The position numbers and the translations under genes were made by a program. The notes under the pieces are model-generated. The model had not been told where the DNA came from. It searched no databases and worked only from the letters and a program-made list of their open reading frames with translations. From NCBI RefSeq assembly GCF_022346615.1, contig NZ_JAKRNS010000006.1, forward strand, positions 62,001-126,000: a DNA stretch of 64,000 nucleotides. Reading direction: 5' to 3'. Below are positions 28,998-38,984 of this stretch, in pieces. Origin of the DNA: Staphylococcus sp. ACRSN (lineage in GTDB: Bacteria; Bacillota; Bacilli; Staphylococcales; Staphylococcaceae). The first letter of the stretch is position 1. Each line of letters starts with the position of its first letter.

Positions 28998-29432
28998 TCA
29001 TTCTCCTTTAAAAATATTTAAAATTTCGTTTTCTGTTGTTGCATCTATTAATTTGTTAACTGTTTCTTTATCACTTAATAATAAAGCTAATTTCCTAAGT
29101 ATTTCTAAATGTCCATCATTGTCCACAGCACTTAATACAAAGATTAAACTTGCATAATGATTATCTTGAGAAAAATTAATATGTTGATTTAATTTCAATA
29201 GACTTAATCCCACTTGCTTTACATCTTCACTGGGTCTTGCATGCGCAATAGCTATTTCTGGTGCAATAACAATATAAGGTCCAAGTTCTTTAACACTATT
29301 AATCATTGCGTCAATATAACCTGTTTCAAAATAACCTTGATTGAGCAATGGCCGTGCTGCGATATCTATTGCTTTTTCCCAACTATCTACTTTTTCGTTA
29401 ATCTGAATTTTATCTAACGATAATATTTCCAA
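28998..29432 (-). CDS. ulaC: PTS EIIA, mannitol/fructose type
   Basis: A 144-residue EIIA with the phosphorylation histidine H64 in APEIAIAHARPSED. Start is TTG at 29432 after GGGGGGACAAAGGA. The fold is the mannitol/fructose class usually paired with SgaT systems. It sits between the regulator (24 bp upstream) and EIIB, so the unit reads regulator-EIIA-EIIB-EIIC. Confidence 0.82.
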   Translation of the reverse strand: MEILSLDKIQINEKVDSWEKAIDIAARPLLNQGYFETGYIDAMINSVKELGPYIVIAPEIAIAHARPSEDVKQVGLSLLKLNQHINFSQDNHYASLIFVLSAVDNDGHLEILRKLALLLSDKETVNKLIDATTENEILNIFKGE

Positions 29433-29456
29433 ATCCTTTGTCCCCCCTTTAATTTG

Positions 29457-31400
29457 CTATGATTTACTAACCTCATTAATACATTTAATAATCTGCTCCT
29501 TATCTCCCGACAACATCACATTTCTTGCCTCATCATCCATTATTAATTCACTCAATTGCCGCAATGCATTCAAATGAACTTGAGGTTGTTTAGTAGCTAA
29601 TGTGACAATGATGTAAACCGGATCGTAAGTATTGTGATCGAATGTAATACCTTCTTTATAATGGATAAAACTAAATCCTACCGATTTAGTCACATGATCA
29701 TGATTTGCATGAATCAATGCGATATGAGGACTAATAACCATATAAGGTCCAAATGTATCTAACTGTTTCATAATGTCATCAGCATATACACAATCTACGA
29801 TACCGTCATCTTCTAATAATTTGACACTTTGTCTAATAGCTATATCACGTGAAACCCACTTTTGTTGGGTTAAAATTCTAGAATCTAATAACACATCTTT
29901 TAAATTAGGACCGATACGCTTTGTTTCATCTACATACTTTTCACGTGCATTATTTATAATTTCATTCAGTTGTCGGCGATCATTTTTGTTTAAAAATGGA
30001 CTCACTTTAACAATAGGTACGGTCGCTTGCTCAAAAGGTACCGTGGAGATAATATAATCTATGCCTTCATGTTTTATTAAAGTATCAGTTACTTCATAAA
30101 TTGAATACGCATCAACTACTTCCAACTCGGGATAAATATGGTCTAATCTACTTTTCAATAATTGTGATGTTCCAATGCCAGAACCACATAACAGTATGAC
30201 TTTTATCGTCTTAGAATCTTGCTTACTAATACGTTCCATTGCCGAAGCAAAGTGTAACGTAATATACGATAATTCATCTTCAGTAAATGAGACGTGAAAT
30301 TGTTCTTCAATTCCCCAGATATGACGTTTAATACTATCTATTAACTGAACATATTCCTTTTGAACTTCATTTTTAAGAGGATTTGGATGACTCATCTCAA
30401 ATTGTAAACGGTGAATAGCTGGTCTTAAATGAACAATTAAACCAGTCAATAATTTATTATCTACCATTAAATCAATTCCCAAGTCTCCACTCATTCTTTC
30501 AATTAATTGCTCAACCATTATTTCTAATTCATCTAATTCACTATTGTTTCCACTAATATCTGAAGTCTTAGCTCCTAATAAATGCAAAGTAATAAATGCG
30601 GCTTCACTTTTTGGAAAGCTAATATTAAAAATCTTTTCAAGCTGTGTTTGAATTTGCTTAGCCACGATAAATTGACTTGTTTGAGCTAATTTTTCATATT
30701 CTGCTAGTGGGATGTCGAATGTAAAATCTTCTTTAGTTCGATGAATGGCTATTAGTATATGGTATATCAAACCATCGATAGCGCTTTGGACAAGTTGATA
30801 CTGCGTTTTAAATAATGTCTCTGTCACCGTACGTCGTATAGATTCTAGTTCTTTATTTGAAAATAATTGTTGTCCAATATTAGGTGTATGTGTTTGGAAA
30901 TATACATTCACTCTATCTGCATAAGCTTTTCTATAACGTGCTTCATCACCTTTAATTACAAACCCTTTATTTTTTATATATTCAAGTTGTAAAGATTGTG
31001 ATTCTACCCACGTTTGCACACGCTTTAAATCTTCAACTATTGTTCTTCTAGATACAGAAACCAAAGTTGCTAAAGATTGAGAAGATGTTGGTTCAACTGA
31101 TTCAAAAAGTTTTAAAATAATGTAAAGTACACGTTCCTCTTTCGAATAATGCATAGAGATATTAGAAAAACGTTGTGTCTCTTTATTCAGAAAATTTGAA
31201 TGCGTAACAATTCTAACGCCTTCATTTTTATTCCGTGTTATCTTTAGAGACAATTGTTCCGCCATACTTTCCAAATATTCTAAATCATATTGGATTGTCC
31301 TTTCAGAAATATTAAATTGTAATGCCAATTTATGAATAGTGATAAAGCTTTCTTTTTCCAGTAAGAAAGTTAATATTTGTTGCTGTCTTTTACTTAACAC
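29457..31400 (-). CDS. PRD-containing transcriptional activator of the PTS operon (MtlR/BglG-like)
   Basis: A 647-residue multidomain regulator: N-terminal helix-turn-helix (residues 5-60), a second Mga-like DNA-binding part (90-150), PRD1 (about 200-290, H214 and H220), PRD2 (about 300-395, H324 and H330), an EIIB-like domain with C405 in CGSGIGTSQ, and an EIIA-like domain with H564 in ALIHANHDHV. Phosphorylation of these sites by PTS proteins tunes activity in this family. As first gene of its own operon it should activate the downstream ula-type genes. A CRE site precedes it. Confidence 0.83.
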   Translation of the reverse strand: MLSKRQQQILTFLLEKESFITIHKLALQFNISERTIQYDLEYLESMAEQLSLKITRNKNEGVRIVTHSNFLNKETQRFSNISMHYSKEERVLYIILKLFESVEPTSSQSLATLVSVSRRTIVEDLKRVQTWVESQSLQLEYIKNKGFVIKGDEARYRKAYADRVNVYFQTHTPNIGQQLFSNKELESIRRTVTETLFKTQYQLVQSAIDGLIYHILIAIHRTKEDFTFDIPLAEYEKLAQTSQFIVAKQIQTQLEKIFNISFPKSEAAFITLHLLGAKTSDISGNNSELDELEIMVEQLIERMSGDLGIDLMVDNKLLTGLIVHLRPAIHRLQFEMSHPNPLKNEVQKEYVQLIDSIKRHIWGIEEQFHVSFTEDELSYITLHFASAMERISKQDSKTIKVILLCGSGIGTSQLLKSRLDHIYPELEVVDAYSIYEVTDTLIKHEGIDYIISTVPFEQATVPIVKVSPFLNKNDRRQLNEIINNAREKYVDETKRIGPNLKDVLLDSRILTQQKWVSRDIAIRQSVKLLEDDGIVDCVYADDIMKQLDTFGPYMVISPHIALIHANHDHVTKSVGFSFIHYKEGITFDHNTYDPVYIIVTLATKQPQVHLNALRQLSELIMDDEARNVMLSGDKEQIIKCINEVSKS

Positions 31401-31425
31401 ATCAGCAACCTCCTTACACTTTTAT

Positions 31426-31439
31426 TGTAAACGCTTTCT
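31426..31439 (-). promoter_or_regulatory. CRE site (CcpA) before the PTS regulator
   Basis: TGTAAACGCTTTCT on the plus strand matches the catabolite-responsive element with one deviation at the final base. It lies about 25 bp upstream of the regulator start, in the promoter or leader. Confidence 0.6.
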
Positions 31440-31601
31440 TTAAGTTGTGGATGTGTAAAGTAATTCGTTTATGAATACGAAAAATTTCACATCTAATTAG
31501 AAAGTTAATTTATCGTAACATAATCTAAATATTTCTAAATTTATTCACTTTGTATATTGCTCAATAACTAATTAACTATCCTTTTTAATCAGTTCAAAAT
31601 A

Positions 31602-31639
31602 AAAGCAGTACCTCACACGATTTAGAGGCACTGCTTTTA
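31602..31639 (-). terminator. Terminator of coaA
   Basis: AAAAGCAGTGCCTC pairs with GAGGTACTGCTTTT, then T-rich sequence follows on the minus strand, directly after the coaA stop. Confidence 0.75.
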
Positions 31640-32551
31640 TTATATTTTTTGAAAATGTAAATAATCTATTTCATGATTAGTATCTTTGTGAAGTACTAAA
31701 TCTGCTCTTTTTTTAGTTGGCATAATATTTTTCTTTATATTCACTTCATTGATTGATTGCCAAATATCAAGTGCCAACTTTTTAGTTTCATTATAATCCA
31801 AATCTTTATATTGATAAAAATGTGACTGTTCATTTTGAAATGCTTCTCTCTGTAATTTAAAGAAACGCTGAACATACCATTGCTTCATTTGATCAATTTC
31901 TGCATCTAAATATATTTTATAATCTAAATAATCACTCACTAATTCCTCTGAATAATTATTAGTTTGAAAAATATTAACGCCTTCTATTATTAATACATCA
32001 GGTTGATTAATATCATGATATGCATCTTGAAGTCTATCATAAGTCAGATGTGAATATGTATACGTAGGTACATTAGGCATGCCACTTTTAATTTTATTTA
32101 AATCTTTAATTAACGCTTCAGTTTCATAACTTTCTGGAAATCCCTTTTTAGACATTAAATCTTTTTCTAATAAAACTTTTTTAGGATAGATATAACCATC
32201 TGTTGTTATTAACTCCACATTCCAATCGGGATTGTATGAGCGCATAAGTTCTAATAATAACCTAGACATCGTACTTTTCCCTACTGATACTCCACCAGTA
32301 ATTCCAATGATAAATGGTAGTGGCTTTCGTTCTTTCAACATATTATCTTGCACGAATGAAACAAATGATTTATCTACTTTTATCTTCTCAGTCAAATATT
32401 GAACAAGTGGTATGTATACATCATTGATTTCTTTTTGTGTAAGCTTATCATTCAAACTCACAATTTTATTTAGATCTAGTTGTTTTGTTTCAATATTTTT
32501 AGAAAAAGTGTTTTGTTGCCATTCATTTCTTGTAAAGTGAATCACTTTCAT
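31640..32551 (-). CDS. coaA: Type I pantothenate kinase
   Basis: A 303-residue P-loop kinase of the CoaA (PRK/uridine kinase) class: Walker A GITGGVSVGKS near residue 85, TTDGYIYPKKVL (substrate site), the TYSHLTYDR motif and VLIIEGVN. It phosphorylates pantothenate as the first step of coenzyme A synthesis. S. aureus uses the unrelated type II enzyme CoaW, so a type I gene in a staphylococcus is notable and may be a second or replacing kinase. Single gene with its own terminator. Confidence 0.88.
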   Translation of the reverse strand: MKVIHFTRNEWQQNTFSKNIETKQLDLNKIVSLNDKLTQKEINDVYIPLVQYLTEKIKVDKSFVSFVQDNMLKERKPLPFIIGITGGVSVGKSTMSRLLLELMRSYNPDWNVELITTDGYIYPKKVLLEKDLMSKKGFPESYETEALIKDLNKIKSGMPNVPTYTYSHLTYDRLQDAYHDINQPDVLIIEGVNIFQTNNYSEELVSDYLDYKIYLDAEIDQMKQWYVQRFFKLQREAFQNEQSHFYQYKDLDYNETKKLALDIWQSINEVNIKKNIMPTKKRADLVLHKDTNHEIDYLHFQKI

Positions 32552-32671
32552 TAGCTCCCTTTAGACATACCGATTATATATTCTAACTGCATCTAACACT
32601 TAGTAAGATTGTACGCCGTTAATTTTATATTTTCGTTCAATTAGATTCAAAGGTATTTTATCACACAATAG

Positions 32672-32722
32672 AAAAAACATCCTTAGCAATGGACTTGCCT
32701 CCATTTGCTAAGGATGTTTTTA
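32672..32722 (-). terminator. Terminator of the amino acid ABC operon
   Basis: AAAAACATCCTTAGCAAATGG pairs with its complement across a short loop; T-runs flank it on both strands. Confidence 0.85.
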
Positions 32723-32728
32723 TTTATG

Positions 32729-33460
32729 TTAAACTTCGTTTAAAATATTTAGAAATTTTTGTAGTTCTGTAGTTTCAGGATGATTAAAGATTTTTTCAGG
32801 TGATCCTTGTTCAGCAATTACGCCATCATGAATAAAAACAATCTTATTAGAGACTTCTCTAGCAAAACGCATTTCATGTGTTACGATGACCATCGTCATA
32901 CCTTCATTAGCTAAATCTTTGATTACACGTAATACATCATTAACTAATTCAGGATCCAAAGCTGAAGTCGGTTCGTCAAACAACATGACCTTTGGATTCA
33001 TTGCCAGTGCACGTGCTATAGCGACACGCTGTTGTTGTCCACCCGATAATGCATTTGGACGTTGATCTTTTACTGCAGTAAGACCTACTTTTTCAAGTAA
33101 AATCAGTGCTTGCTTTTCCGCTTCTGGTTTCTTCACCTTTTTAACGGTAATAAGACCTTCCATTACATTTTCTAATGCCGTCTTATGTGGGAATAAATTA
33201 TAGCTTTGAAATACCATTCCTGATTGCTTTCTAACAGTGATTTGAGACTTCTTATCATCATTTTGATAAGATGATCCATTTACATATACAATACCGTCTG
33301 TCGGTAATTCTAATGCATTCATCATTCTAAGTAATGTTGTCTTACCAGAACCTGATCTACCAATCAATGTAACAACTTCACCCTTATCCACTGTTAAATC
33401 GATACCTTTAATAACTTCTTGATTATCGAATGATTTTTTTATATTTTTTAATTCAATCAT
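32729..33460 (-). CDS. Amino acid (probably cystine) ABC transporter, ATP-binding protein
   Basis: A 243-residue polar amino acid ATPase: Walker A GRSGSGKT at 34-41, [15 protein letters not shown] signature, [14 protein letters not shown]alker B, and VTHEM switch. It resembles staphylococcal TcyC/GlnQ proteins. It overlaps the permease gene by 4 bp and is last of three. Cystine is inferred from similarity of the binding protein to TcyA types; other polar amino acids cannot be excluded. Confidence 0.83.
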   Translation of the reverse strand: MIELKNIKKSFDNQEVIKGIDLTVDKGEVVTLIGRSGSGKTTLLRMMNALELPTDGIVYVNGSSYQNDDKKSQITVRKQSGMVFQSYNLFPHKTALENVMEGLITVKKVKKPEAEKQALILLEKVGLTAVKDQRPNALSGGQQQRVAIARALAMNPKVMLFDEPTSALDPELVNDVLRVIKDLANEGMTMVIVTHEMRFAREVSNKIVFIHDGVIAEQGSPEKIFNHPETTELQKFLNILNEV

Positions 33461-34176
33461 GAGCGGTACCCTCTTTCAAGATAAGATTCGTAGAAGTTTT
33501 GTACGATTGAAATGATAAAACAAACTACCCAATACATCAATGCTACTAAACAATAAATTGTTAGATACTCGTACGTTGTCGAAGCAACCTCTTGCGACTT
33601 TCTAAACATTTCTCCTACGAGAATAAAACCTAATAGTGAAGTATCTTTAATTAAACTTAAAAATGTATTACCTAGCGCAGGTACTGAAACACGTATTGCC
33701 TGTGGCAAGATGATACGTTGCACAGTTTGACGGTAATTCATACCAATAGAATATGCAGCTTCAGTCTGTCCTTTTGGAATCGACATAATACCACCACGAA
33801 TAATTTCCGATGCATATGCACCAACATTAAGGGACAAACCAATAATAGCTGCAATGACTGGTGCTAAGGTCCATTGATTATCTGAATCATTTGTGAGTAA
33901 ACGTCCTAATTCTGGAATACCGTAAAAGATAATGAATAACTGAACAATCATCGGTGTTCCACGGATAATTGAAATGTAAAAACGGGCAATTCCTCTTAGT
34001 ATTTTACTCGTCGAAATTCGCATCAAGGCAGTGATTAATGCAATTACAAGTCCCAATACAAATGTTACTAATGTAATTGGAATTGAATACTTCACTAACC
34101 CTTCAAGCATAGGTAAAAAAGCTTGACCTGCAGCATCTATTGCATGCTGCTGCTCATCATTAAGGTTTAGAAACAT
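33457..34176 (-). CDS. Amino acid (probably cystine) ABC transporter permease
   Basis: From ATG 34176 this is a 239-residue HisM-type permease with five helices and the family EAA loop [19 protein letters not shown]; a TTG at 34185 would add three residues. The start lies inside the end of the binding-protein gene, a 17-bp overlap (26 bp if TTG is used). No good ribosome binding site is seen at either start, so translation probably depends on coupling with the upstream gene. Confidence 0.8.
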   Translation of the reverse strand: MFLNLNDEQQHAIDAAGQAFLPMLEGLVKYSIPITLVTFVLGLVIALITALMRISTSKILRGIARFYISIIRGTPMIVQLFIIFYGIPELGRLLTNDSDNQWTLAPVIAAIIGLSLNVGAYASEIIRGGIMSIPKGQTEAAYSIGMNYRQTVQRIILPQAIRVSVPALGNTFLSLIKDTSLLGFILVGEMFRKSQEVASTTYEYLTIYCLVALMYWVVCFIISIVQNFYESYLERGYRS

Positions 34177-34960
34177 CTTCGCCAAACCATTTCTTACTTA
34201 TTTTAGCTAATTCACCATTATCTTTTAATTTCTTAATTGCTTTATTTACCTTTTCGATTGTTTTATCGTCTTCTTTTTTAGTGAAAGTAAATGCAGACTG
34301 ACTCTTCTCAGCATTACCTTCAATTGCTTTTACTTTAGCATTAGGTTTTTGCTTTTTATAATCAAGGTATGAAACATTATCGTTAAATGTTCCATCTACA
34401 CGGTTTGATTGCAATAAATCCATAGATTGATTAAAACCGTCAACTTTAGTTAGCTCTGCGCCTTTAGATTTTGCTAATTTACCATAGTTAGATGTAAATG
34501 TTTGTGCTAATTTTTTCCCTTTTACATCATCAAATGATTTGATATCTTTATTATTTTTATTCACTACCAATACTGCTTTTGAATAAGTGTATGGCTCTGA
34601 AAATTTATATTTCTCTTTACGTTCTTTATTAATACCTACTTGGTTAGCTATTACATTAAAACGTCCTGAATCCAATCCTGCAAACATTGAATCCCATTGT
34701 GTTTCTTTAAATTTAACTTTATAACCCATTTCTTTTGCTACTGCTCTCATCACTTCAATATCGTAACCTGTTAACTTATCTTTTTTATCGTGATATGTGA
34801 ACGGCGCATACGTTCCTTCTGTTCCAACAACAAATGTTTTATCTTTACTAGCGGTTTTAGTCTTGTTATCGCTACTTTTCTTATCAGAATCATTATTGCC
34901 ACATGCGGCTAACGCCAACACTAAAACTAATGTAATGACACTATACAAAATCTTTTTCAT
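34160..34960 (-). CDS. Amino acid (probably cystine) ABC transporter substrate-binding lipoprotein
   Basis: A 266-residue family 3 solute-binding protein with lipobox LAAC (C20). The ligand-binding features GTEGTYAPFTYHDKKDKLTGYDIEV and VNKNNKDIKSFDDVKGKKLAQ are typical of TcyA/FliY cystine binders. The promoter and an inverted GGAATA/TATTCC repeat lie just upstream, consistent with sulfur-responsive control, though that is inference. First gene of a three-gene importer. Confidence 0.82.
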   Translation of the reverse strand: MKKILYSVITLVLVLALAACGNNDSDKKSSDNKTKTASKDKTFVVGTEGTYAPFTYHDKKDKLTGYDIEVMRAVAKEMGYKVKFKETQWDSMFAGLDSGRFNVIANQVGINKERKEKYKFSEPYTYSKAVLVVNKNNKDIKSFDDVKGKKLAQTFTSNYGKLAKSKGAELTKVDGFNQSMDLLQSNRVDGTFNDNVSYLDYKKQKPNAKVKAIEGNAEKSQSAFTFTKKEDDKTIEKVNKAIKKLKDNGELAKISKKWFGEDVSKP

Positions 34961-34990
34961 TTCCTAACCCCTATTCTTATTAATCTAATC

Positions 34991-35030
34991 GGAATAAAAG
35001 TATTCTATTCCTAAGATCGTATTTAGTCAA
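34991..35030 (-). promoter_or_regulatory. Promoter and inverted repeat of the amino acid ABC operon
   Basis: On the minus strand TTGACT (35030-35025) and TAGAAT (35007-35002) are 17 bp apart, a near-consensus sigma-A promoter. GGAATA and TATTCC at 34991-35011 form an inverted repeat overlapping the -10, a candidate repressor site; the GGAAT cores recall CymR operators. Confidence 0.65.
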
Positions 35031-35312
35031 TAACTTTTTAACAAAAATGGTCATTAATTTTTAACTACCCTTTATTCATATGAATTAACACGGACCACTT
35101 TATAATAATAATCAGCCCACACATATAAAATAACAGTATATGACACAATCATTTTATAATTATGTAGAAACGATTCTAATTTATGATTTCTATAAAAATA
35201 TCATCATTCACTTTCCACAGAAATGATTACGAAAATTTTTTTCATTTTTCTTTCGAGTACAAAACAAATTAAACAGAGGTACTTTATGTTCAAAAAGTTT
35301 TACAATCTAAAA

Positions 35313-35354
35313 AATAGACAAACCAAATGCAGTTACCCACATATAGTTTGTCTA
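35313..35354 (-). terminator. Terminator of bioB
   Basis: TAGACAAAC pairs with GTTTGTCTA, followed on the minus strand by TTTTTT. Confidence 0.7.
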
Positions 35355-35417
35355 CATTTTGAGACTATAATCGCGTAAATCACTCAAACATATAGTACTT
35401 TACTGTATAAATACATA

Positions 35418-36404
35418 CTACTTCTGCGTCTCAGGCACTAAATTATCATAATCAATTTCAAATCCCATATCTTTAATCATGTCAAAATCTAATTTATTAG
35501 GTTGACCACCAGTAATCAAGTAGTCCCCTACAAAAATTGAATTCGCAACCATAAGTGACATAGATTGTAGTGCTCTTAAATTAACTTCTCTACCACCAGC
35601 AATCCTAATTTCTTTCGTCGGATTAACCAATCTAAATAGTGCTAAAATACGCATACATTTCATTGGTGTTAAGTCATCCATTTCTCCAAACTTTGTCCCC
35701 TTAATCGGATGTAAAAAATTAATAGGAATACTGTCAGCATCAATCTCTTTAAGTGCAAATGCCATATCTACTCTATCTTGCAAACTTTCACCCATTCCAC
35801 AAATCACACCTGAACAAGGTGAAATATGATGCTTTTTCATTGTTTCTACCGTATCAACACGCTGCTGATATGTATGTGTAGACACCACATTACCATGATA
35901 ATTTTCACTTGTATTTAGATTATGATTGTATCTATCGACACCCGCATTTTTCAACTTTGAGGCATGTTCATCTTTAGCAATACCTAAACATGCACAAATT
36001 TTCAATTGAGGATGTGAGGCTTTAATATCCTTAACTGTATCTGCTATATAATCTACTTCTTTATCACTCGGTCCTCTACCGCTCATTACAATGCAATATG
36101 TACCAATATTATTATCATGTGCCACTTCAGCACCTTCAGAAATTTTATCCTTCGAAACTAAACCATAGCGTGTTTTTTTCTTCATATCACGCGATTGTCC
36201 ACAATAACCACAATCTTCTGGGCAAATACCACTTTTCGCATTTAAAATCATATTTAATTTAACCTTATGTCCATAATAGTATTTACGTAATTGATACGCT
36301 TCATCTACTAACGCTAAGGTATCAATTGAGTTGTCTGTATATATTGCATATGCCTCTTCTGGAGTTAGTGTTTCACCTTTTAAGATACGATTCGCTATAT
36401 TCAA
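35418..36404 (-). CDS. bioB: Biotin synthase
   Basis: A 328-residue radical SAM enzyme with the 4Fe-4S motif C61-x3-C65-x2-C68 ([12 protein letters not shown]) and the [11 protein letters not shown] motif near residue 260. It inserts sulfur into dethiobiotin. It stands alone: bioA, bioD, bioF and bioW/bioY are not in the window. A perfect BirA-type operator in its promoter region shows biotin repression, so the cell may import dethiobiotin or hold the other genes elsewhere. Confidence 0.93.
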   Translation of the reverse strand: MNIANRILKGETLTPEEAYAIYTDNSIDTLALVDEAYQLRKYYYGHKVKLNMILNAKSGICPEDCGYCGQSRDMKKKTRYGLVSKDKISEGAEVAHDNNIGTYCIVMSGRGPSDKEVDYIADTVKDIKASHPQLKICACLGIAKDEHASKLKNAGVDRYNHNLNTSENYHGNVVSTHTYQQRVDTVETMKKHHISPCSGVICGMGESLQDRVDMAFALKEIDADSIPINFLHPIKGTKFGEMDDLTPMKCMRILALFRLVNPTKEIRIAGGREVNLRALQSMSLMVANSIFVGDYLITGGQPNKLDFDMIKDMGFEIDYDNLVPETQK

Positions 36405-36440
36405 TTTAATTCCCCCTACTTTAATTTATGAAAAGTATAT

Positions 36441-36481
36441 CACTAATGTAAACTAATTTCATTATTAAGTTTACATTAGTG
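36441..36481. promoter_or_regulatory. BirA operator of bioB
   Basis: CACTAATGTAAACT and its exact inverted copy AGTTTACATTAGTG flank a 13-bp AT-rich spacer. The TGTAAAC...GTTTACA arms match the biotin protein ligase/repressor (BirA) operator of Firmicutes. It lies 37 bp upstream of the bioB start. Confidence 0.85.
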
Positions 36482-36544
36482 TGTTATAACTATTTACTAT
36501 CCAAAATAAAATATCCTTTGTGATTCAACTTAAAATATAGAGGC

Positions 36545-36585
36545 AAAAAAGACCAACTTAGTTTCAAACTAAAATTGGTCTTTGA
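36545..36585 (-). terminator. Terminator of nagB
   Basis: AAAGACCAA pairs with TTGGTCTTT; TTAGTTT and AAACTAA extend the stem. TTTTTT follows on the minus strand. Confidence 0.8.
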
Positions 36586-36599
36586 TATCCTTAATTTGT

Positions 36600-37328
36600 T
36601 TACTTCCCAAAATACACTGCATCATCAACAATAATCTCTACATTAGGGTGCGTGTGCAATATAGAAGCAGGTAAGTCTTCCGTTACATCACCATTTAATA
36701 ATCTTTCTATGATTTCACTTTTACTATTACCTAATGCAAGCAATATAATACGTTGTGCCTTCATAATTGAAGCAATTCCCATCGATATCGCTTGCTTAGG
36801 CACCAACGCTTCATTTTCAAAATGAATACTATTTGCACGAATAGTAGATTCACTCAACTCCACAATACGGGTCGTACTATCAAATGATGCTCCAGGTTCA
36901 TTAAACCCAATATGACCATTTTCACCAATACCTAATATTTGTATATCAATCGGTCCTAAAGTATTCAATGCATGCTCATAATCATTACATTCCTTCTCAA
37001 CATCAGAACTTAATCCATTAGGAATATAAATATAGTTAGGGTTCCAAGTATGATTGTATTTAAATAGCTGCTCTTGCATATAAATATGGTAACTTTGAGG
37101 ATGCGTTTTACTTAGACCAATATATTCGTCTAAGTTAAATGTACGAATACGATTTAAATTTAATTTATTTGCTTCAATCAATGTATTGAGATTTCGGTAC
37201 ACATCTAACATGGTATTACCTGTAGCTAAACCTAATACTGCATCAGATTTACTGTCAATTACTTTAAACAATTCAGTAGCTACGTATTGACTTGCCATTG
37301 CTGCATTTTTCAAATTAATCATCTTCAT
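36600..37328 (-). CDS. nagB: Glucosamine-6-phosphate deaminase
   Basis: From ATG 37328 (GAAGGAC upstream) 242 residues; GTG 37343 has no ribosome binding site. Contains LGLATGNTMLDVYR (phosphate site), FNLDEYIGL, and GIGENGHIGFNEPG with the catalytic aspartate/histidine region. It converts glucosamine-6-phosphate to fructose-6-phosphate and ammonia. It follows a GlcNAc/glucose-type PTS permease by 38 bp, so the pair probably handles N-acetylglucosamine; nagA is not here. Confidence 0.9.
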   Translation of the reverse strand: MKMINLKNAAMASQYVATELFKVIDSKSDAVLGLATGNTMLDVYRNLNTLIEANKLNLNRIRTFNLDEYIGLSKTHPQSYHIYMQEQLFKYNHTWNPNYIYIPNGLSSDVEKECNDYEHALNTLGPIDIQILGIGENGHIGFNEPGASFDSTTRIVELSESTIRANSIHFENEALVPKQAISMGIASIMKAQRIILLALGNSKSEIIERLLNGDVTEDLPASILHTHPNVEIIVDDAVYFGK

Positions 37329-37366
37329 CGTTTTGTCCTTCACTTTCTTTAATATAATTAGAAATA

Positions 37367-38902
37367 TTAATTGCTAGATAATAATACTTCGATATCATTT
37401 TTTATATTTGTCACATGAGGTCCGTATATAATTTGAATACCATTCCCTTTTTGTATAATACCTTTAGCCCCAGTAGTCATGATCATACTTTCATCTATGA
37501 GGGCACTGTCTTTTAAGGTGATACGTAATCGAGTTGCACAACAATCGACAGTGTCAATATTTTCCGCTTCACCTAACCCTTTAATAATCGTCACCGCTCG
37601 TTCTGATGGATCTACTTCATCTATCATTGATTCATCTTCTCTTCCTGGTGTTTTAAAATTGAATTTTACAATTAAATATTTGAATATAAAATAATATATT
37701 AAGAACCATATTACACCTATCGGTAACACTAAAAGAAAGTTCGTTTTAGCATTACCTTGTAAGACGCCAAATAATAAATAATCAATAAATCCACCACTAA
37801 ATGTTTGACCAATTGTAATATTAAAAATATCTGCCATCATAAATGCTAAACCGTCTAAAAAAGCATGTATAAGATATAAAATAGGCGCAACAAATAAAAA
37901 GCTAAATTCTAACGGTTCAGTAATCCCTGTTAAAAAGGAAGTGAGTGCTGCCGATAACATTAAACCGCCTACTACTTTCTTTCGATCTGGTTTGGCAGTT
38001 TGATATATTGCAAATGCTGCGCCACAAAGACCAAACATCATTGTAATAAAACGCCCTGACATATAACGAGAAATACCTGAATAGAATTTTGTGATATCAG
38101 GATCTCCCAACTGAGCAAAAAATATATTTTGTGTACCTTGGACTAAGTGACCTTTTACTTCTAATGTGCCTCCTAGAGCTGTCTGCCAAAAAGGTAAGTA
38201 AAATATATGATGTAACCCAAATGGTCCAAGTAGCCTCAATATAAAACCAAAGAAAAATGTACCAACCGCACCTGTTTTATCTACAACACCTCCAACTAGA
38301 TAAATACCATCTTGAATCGTTGGCCAAGTAAAGAATATGACTACGCCAAGTATCATTGATGATAATGACGTAATAATTGGTACAAAACGTGAACCCCCAA
38401 AGAATCCTAGATACGTAGGTAAGGCGATATTGTTAAAACGATTGTGCAATAATGCTGTCATAACTCCAGTTATTATGCCACCAAACACACCAGTTTCTAC
38501 AGTTTGAATACCTAACACTAAACTTTGACCTGCATTAATCATTTCTTTTTCAGCTACTAGTGAATTAGAAATAATTAACAAACCATTCATCGAGGCATTC
38601 AATATCAAAAAACCTAACATCGCAGAAAGTGCAGCTGTCCCTTTATCCTTTTTGGCTAAGCCAATTGCAACACCAACTGCAAATATAACTGCTAAATTTT
38701 GAAATACAATATTCCCAGCTGCTGACATTAATGTAAATATGTTTTGTAGCATGCTGATATTCAGTAATGGATAGGCCTTTACCGTATTAGGATTACTCAA
38801 GGCGCCACCAATACCAAGTAGCAAACCAGCAGCAGGTAATATAGCAATAGGTAACATAAACGACTTTCCAAATTGTTGTGCTTTTTCAAACCATGAACTC
38901 AT
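37367..38902 (-). CDS. nagE: PTS N-acetylglucosamine/glucose permease, EIICB
   Basis: ATG 38902 with GGGGG upstream gives 511 residues. The EIIC part (1-390) has SFMLPIAILPAAGLLLGIGGAL and the GITEPLEFSFLFVAPILY substrate-binding motif. The EIIB part at the C-terminus has IDTVDCCATRLRITLKD with the phosphorylated cysteine. No EIIA domain is fused, as in other Gram-positive GlcNAc permeases. Co-transcription with nagB argues for GlcNAc or glucosamine rather than glucose. Confidence 0.8.
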   Translation of the reverse strand: MSSWFEKAQQFGKSFMLPIAILPAAGLLLGIGGALSNPNTVKAYPLLNISMLQNIFTLMSAAGNIVFQNLAVIFAVGVAIGLAKKDKGTAALSAMLGFLILNASMNGLLIISNSLVAEKEMINAGQSLVLGIQTVETGVFGGIITGVMTALLHNRFNNIALPTYLGFFGGSRFVPIITSLSSMILGVVIFFTWPTIQDGIYLVGGVVDKTGAVGTFFFGFILRLLGPFGLHHIFYLPFWQTALGGTLEVKGHLVQGTQNIFFAQLGDPDITKFYSGISRYMSGRFITMMFGLCGAAFAIYQTAKPDRKKVVGGLMLSAALTSFLTGITEPLEFSFLFVAPILYLIHAFLDGLAFMMADIFNITIGQTFSGGFIDYLLFGVLQGNAKTNFLLVLPIGVIWFLIYYFIFKYLIVKFNFKTPGREDESMIDEVDPSERAVTIIKGLGEAENIDTVDCCATRLRITLKDSALIDESMIMTTGAKGIIQKGNGIQIIYGPHVTNIKNDIEVLLSSN

Positions 38903-38984
38903 TATATAACCCCCTATCGCTTTAAATATAGCGGTTAAGAAAATGGTATTCAACAATTTATTAACTTTTGAAAAATATTTTCAA

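Larger units (their letters stand above)
34961..35417. other. Intergenic region: tcy-type promoter at left, bioB terminator at right
   Basis: The left 70 bp hold the promoter described separately; 35313-35354 is the bioB terminator. Between them is AT-rich sequence in which I see no gene or RNA. Confidence 0.6.
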
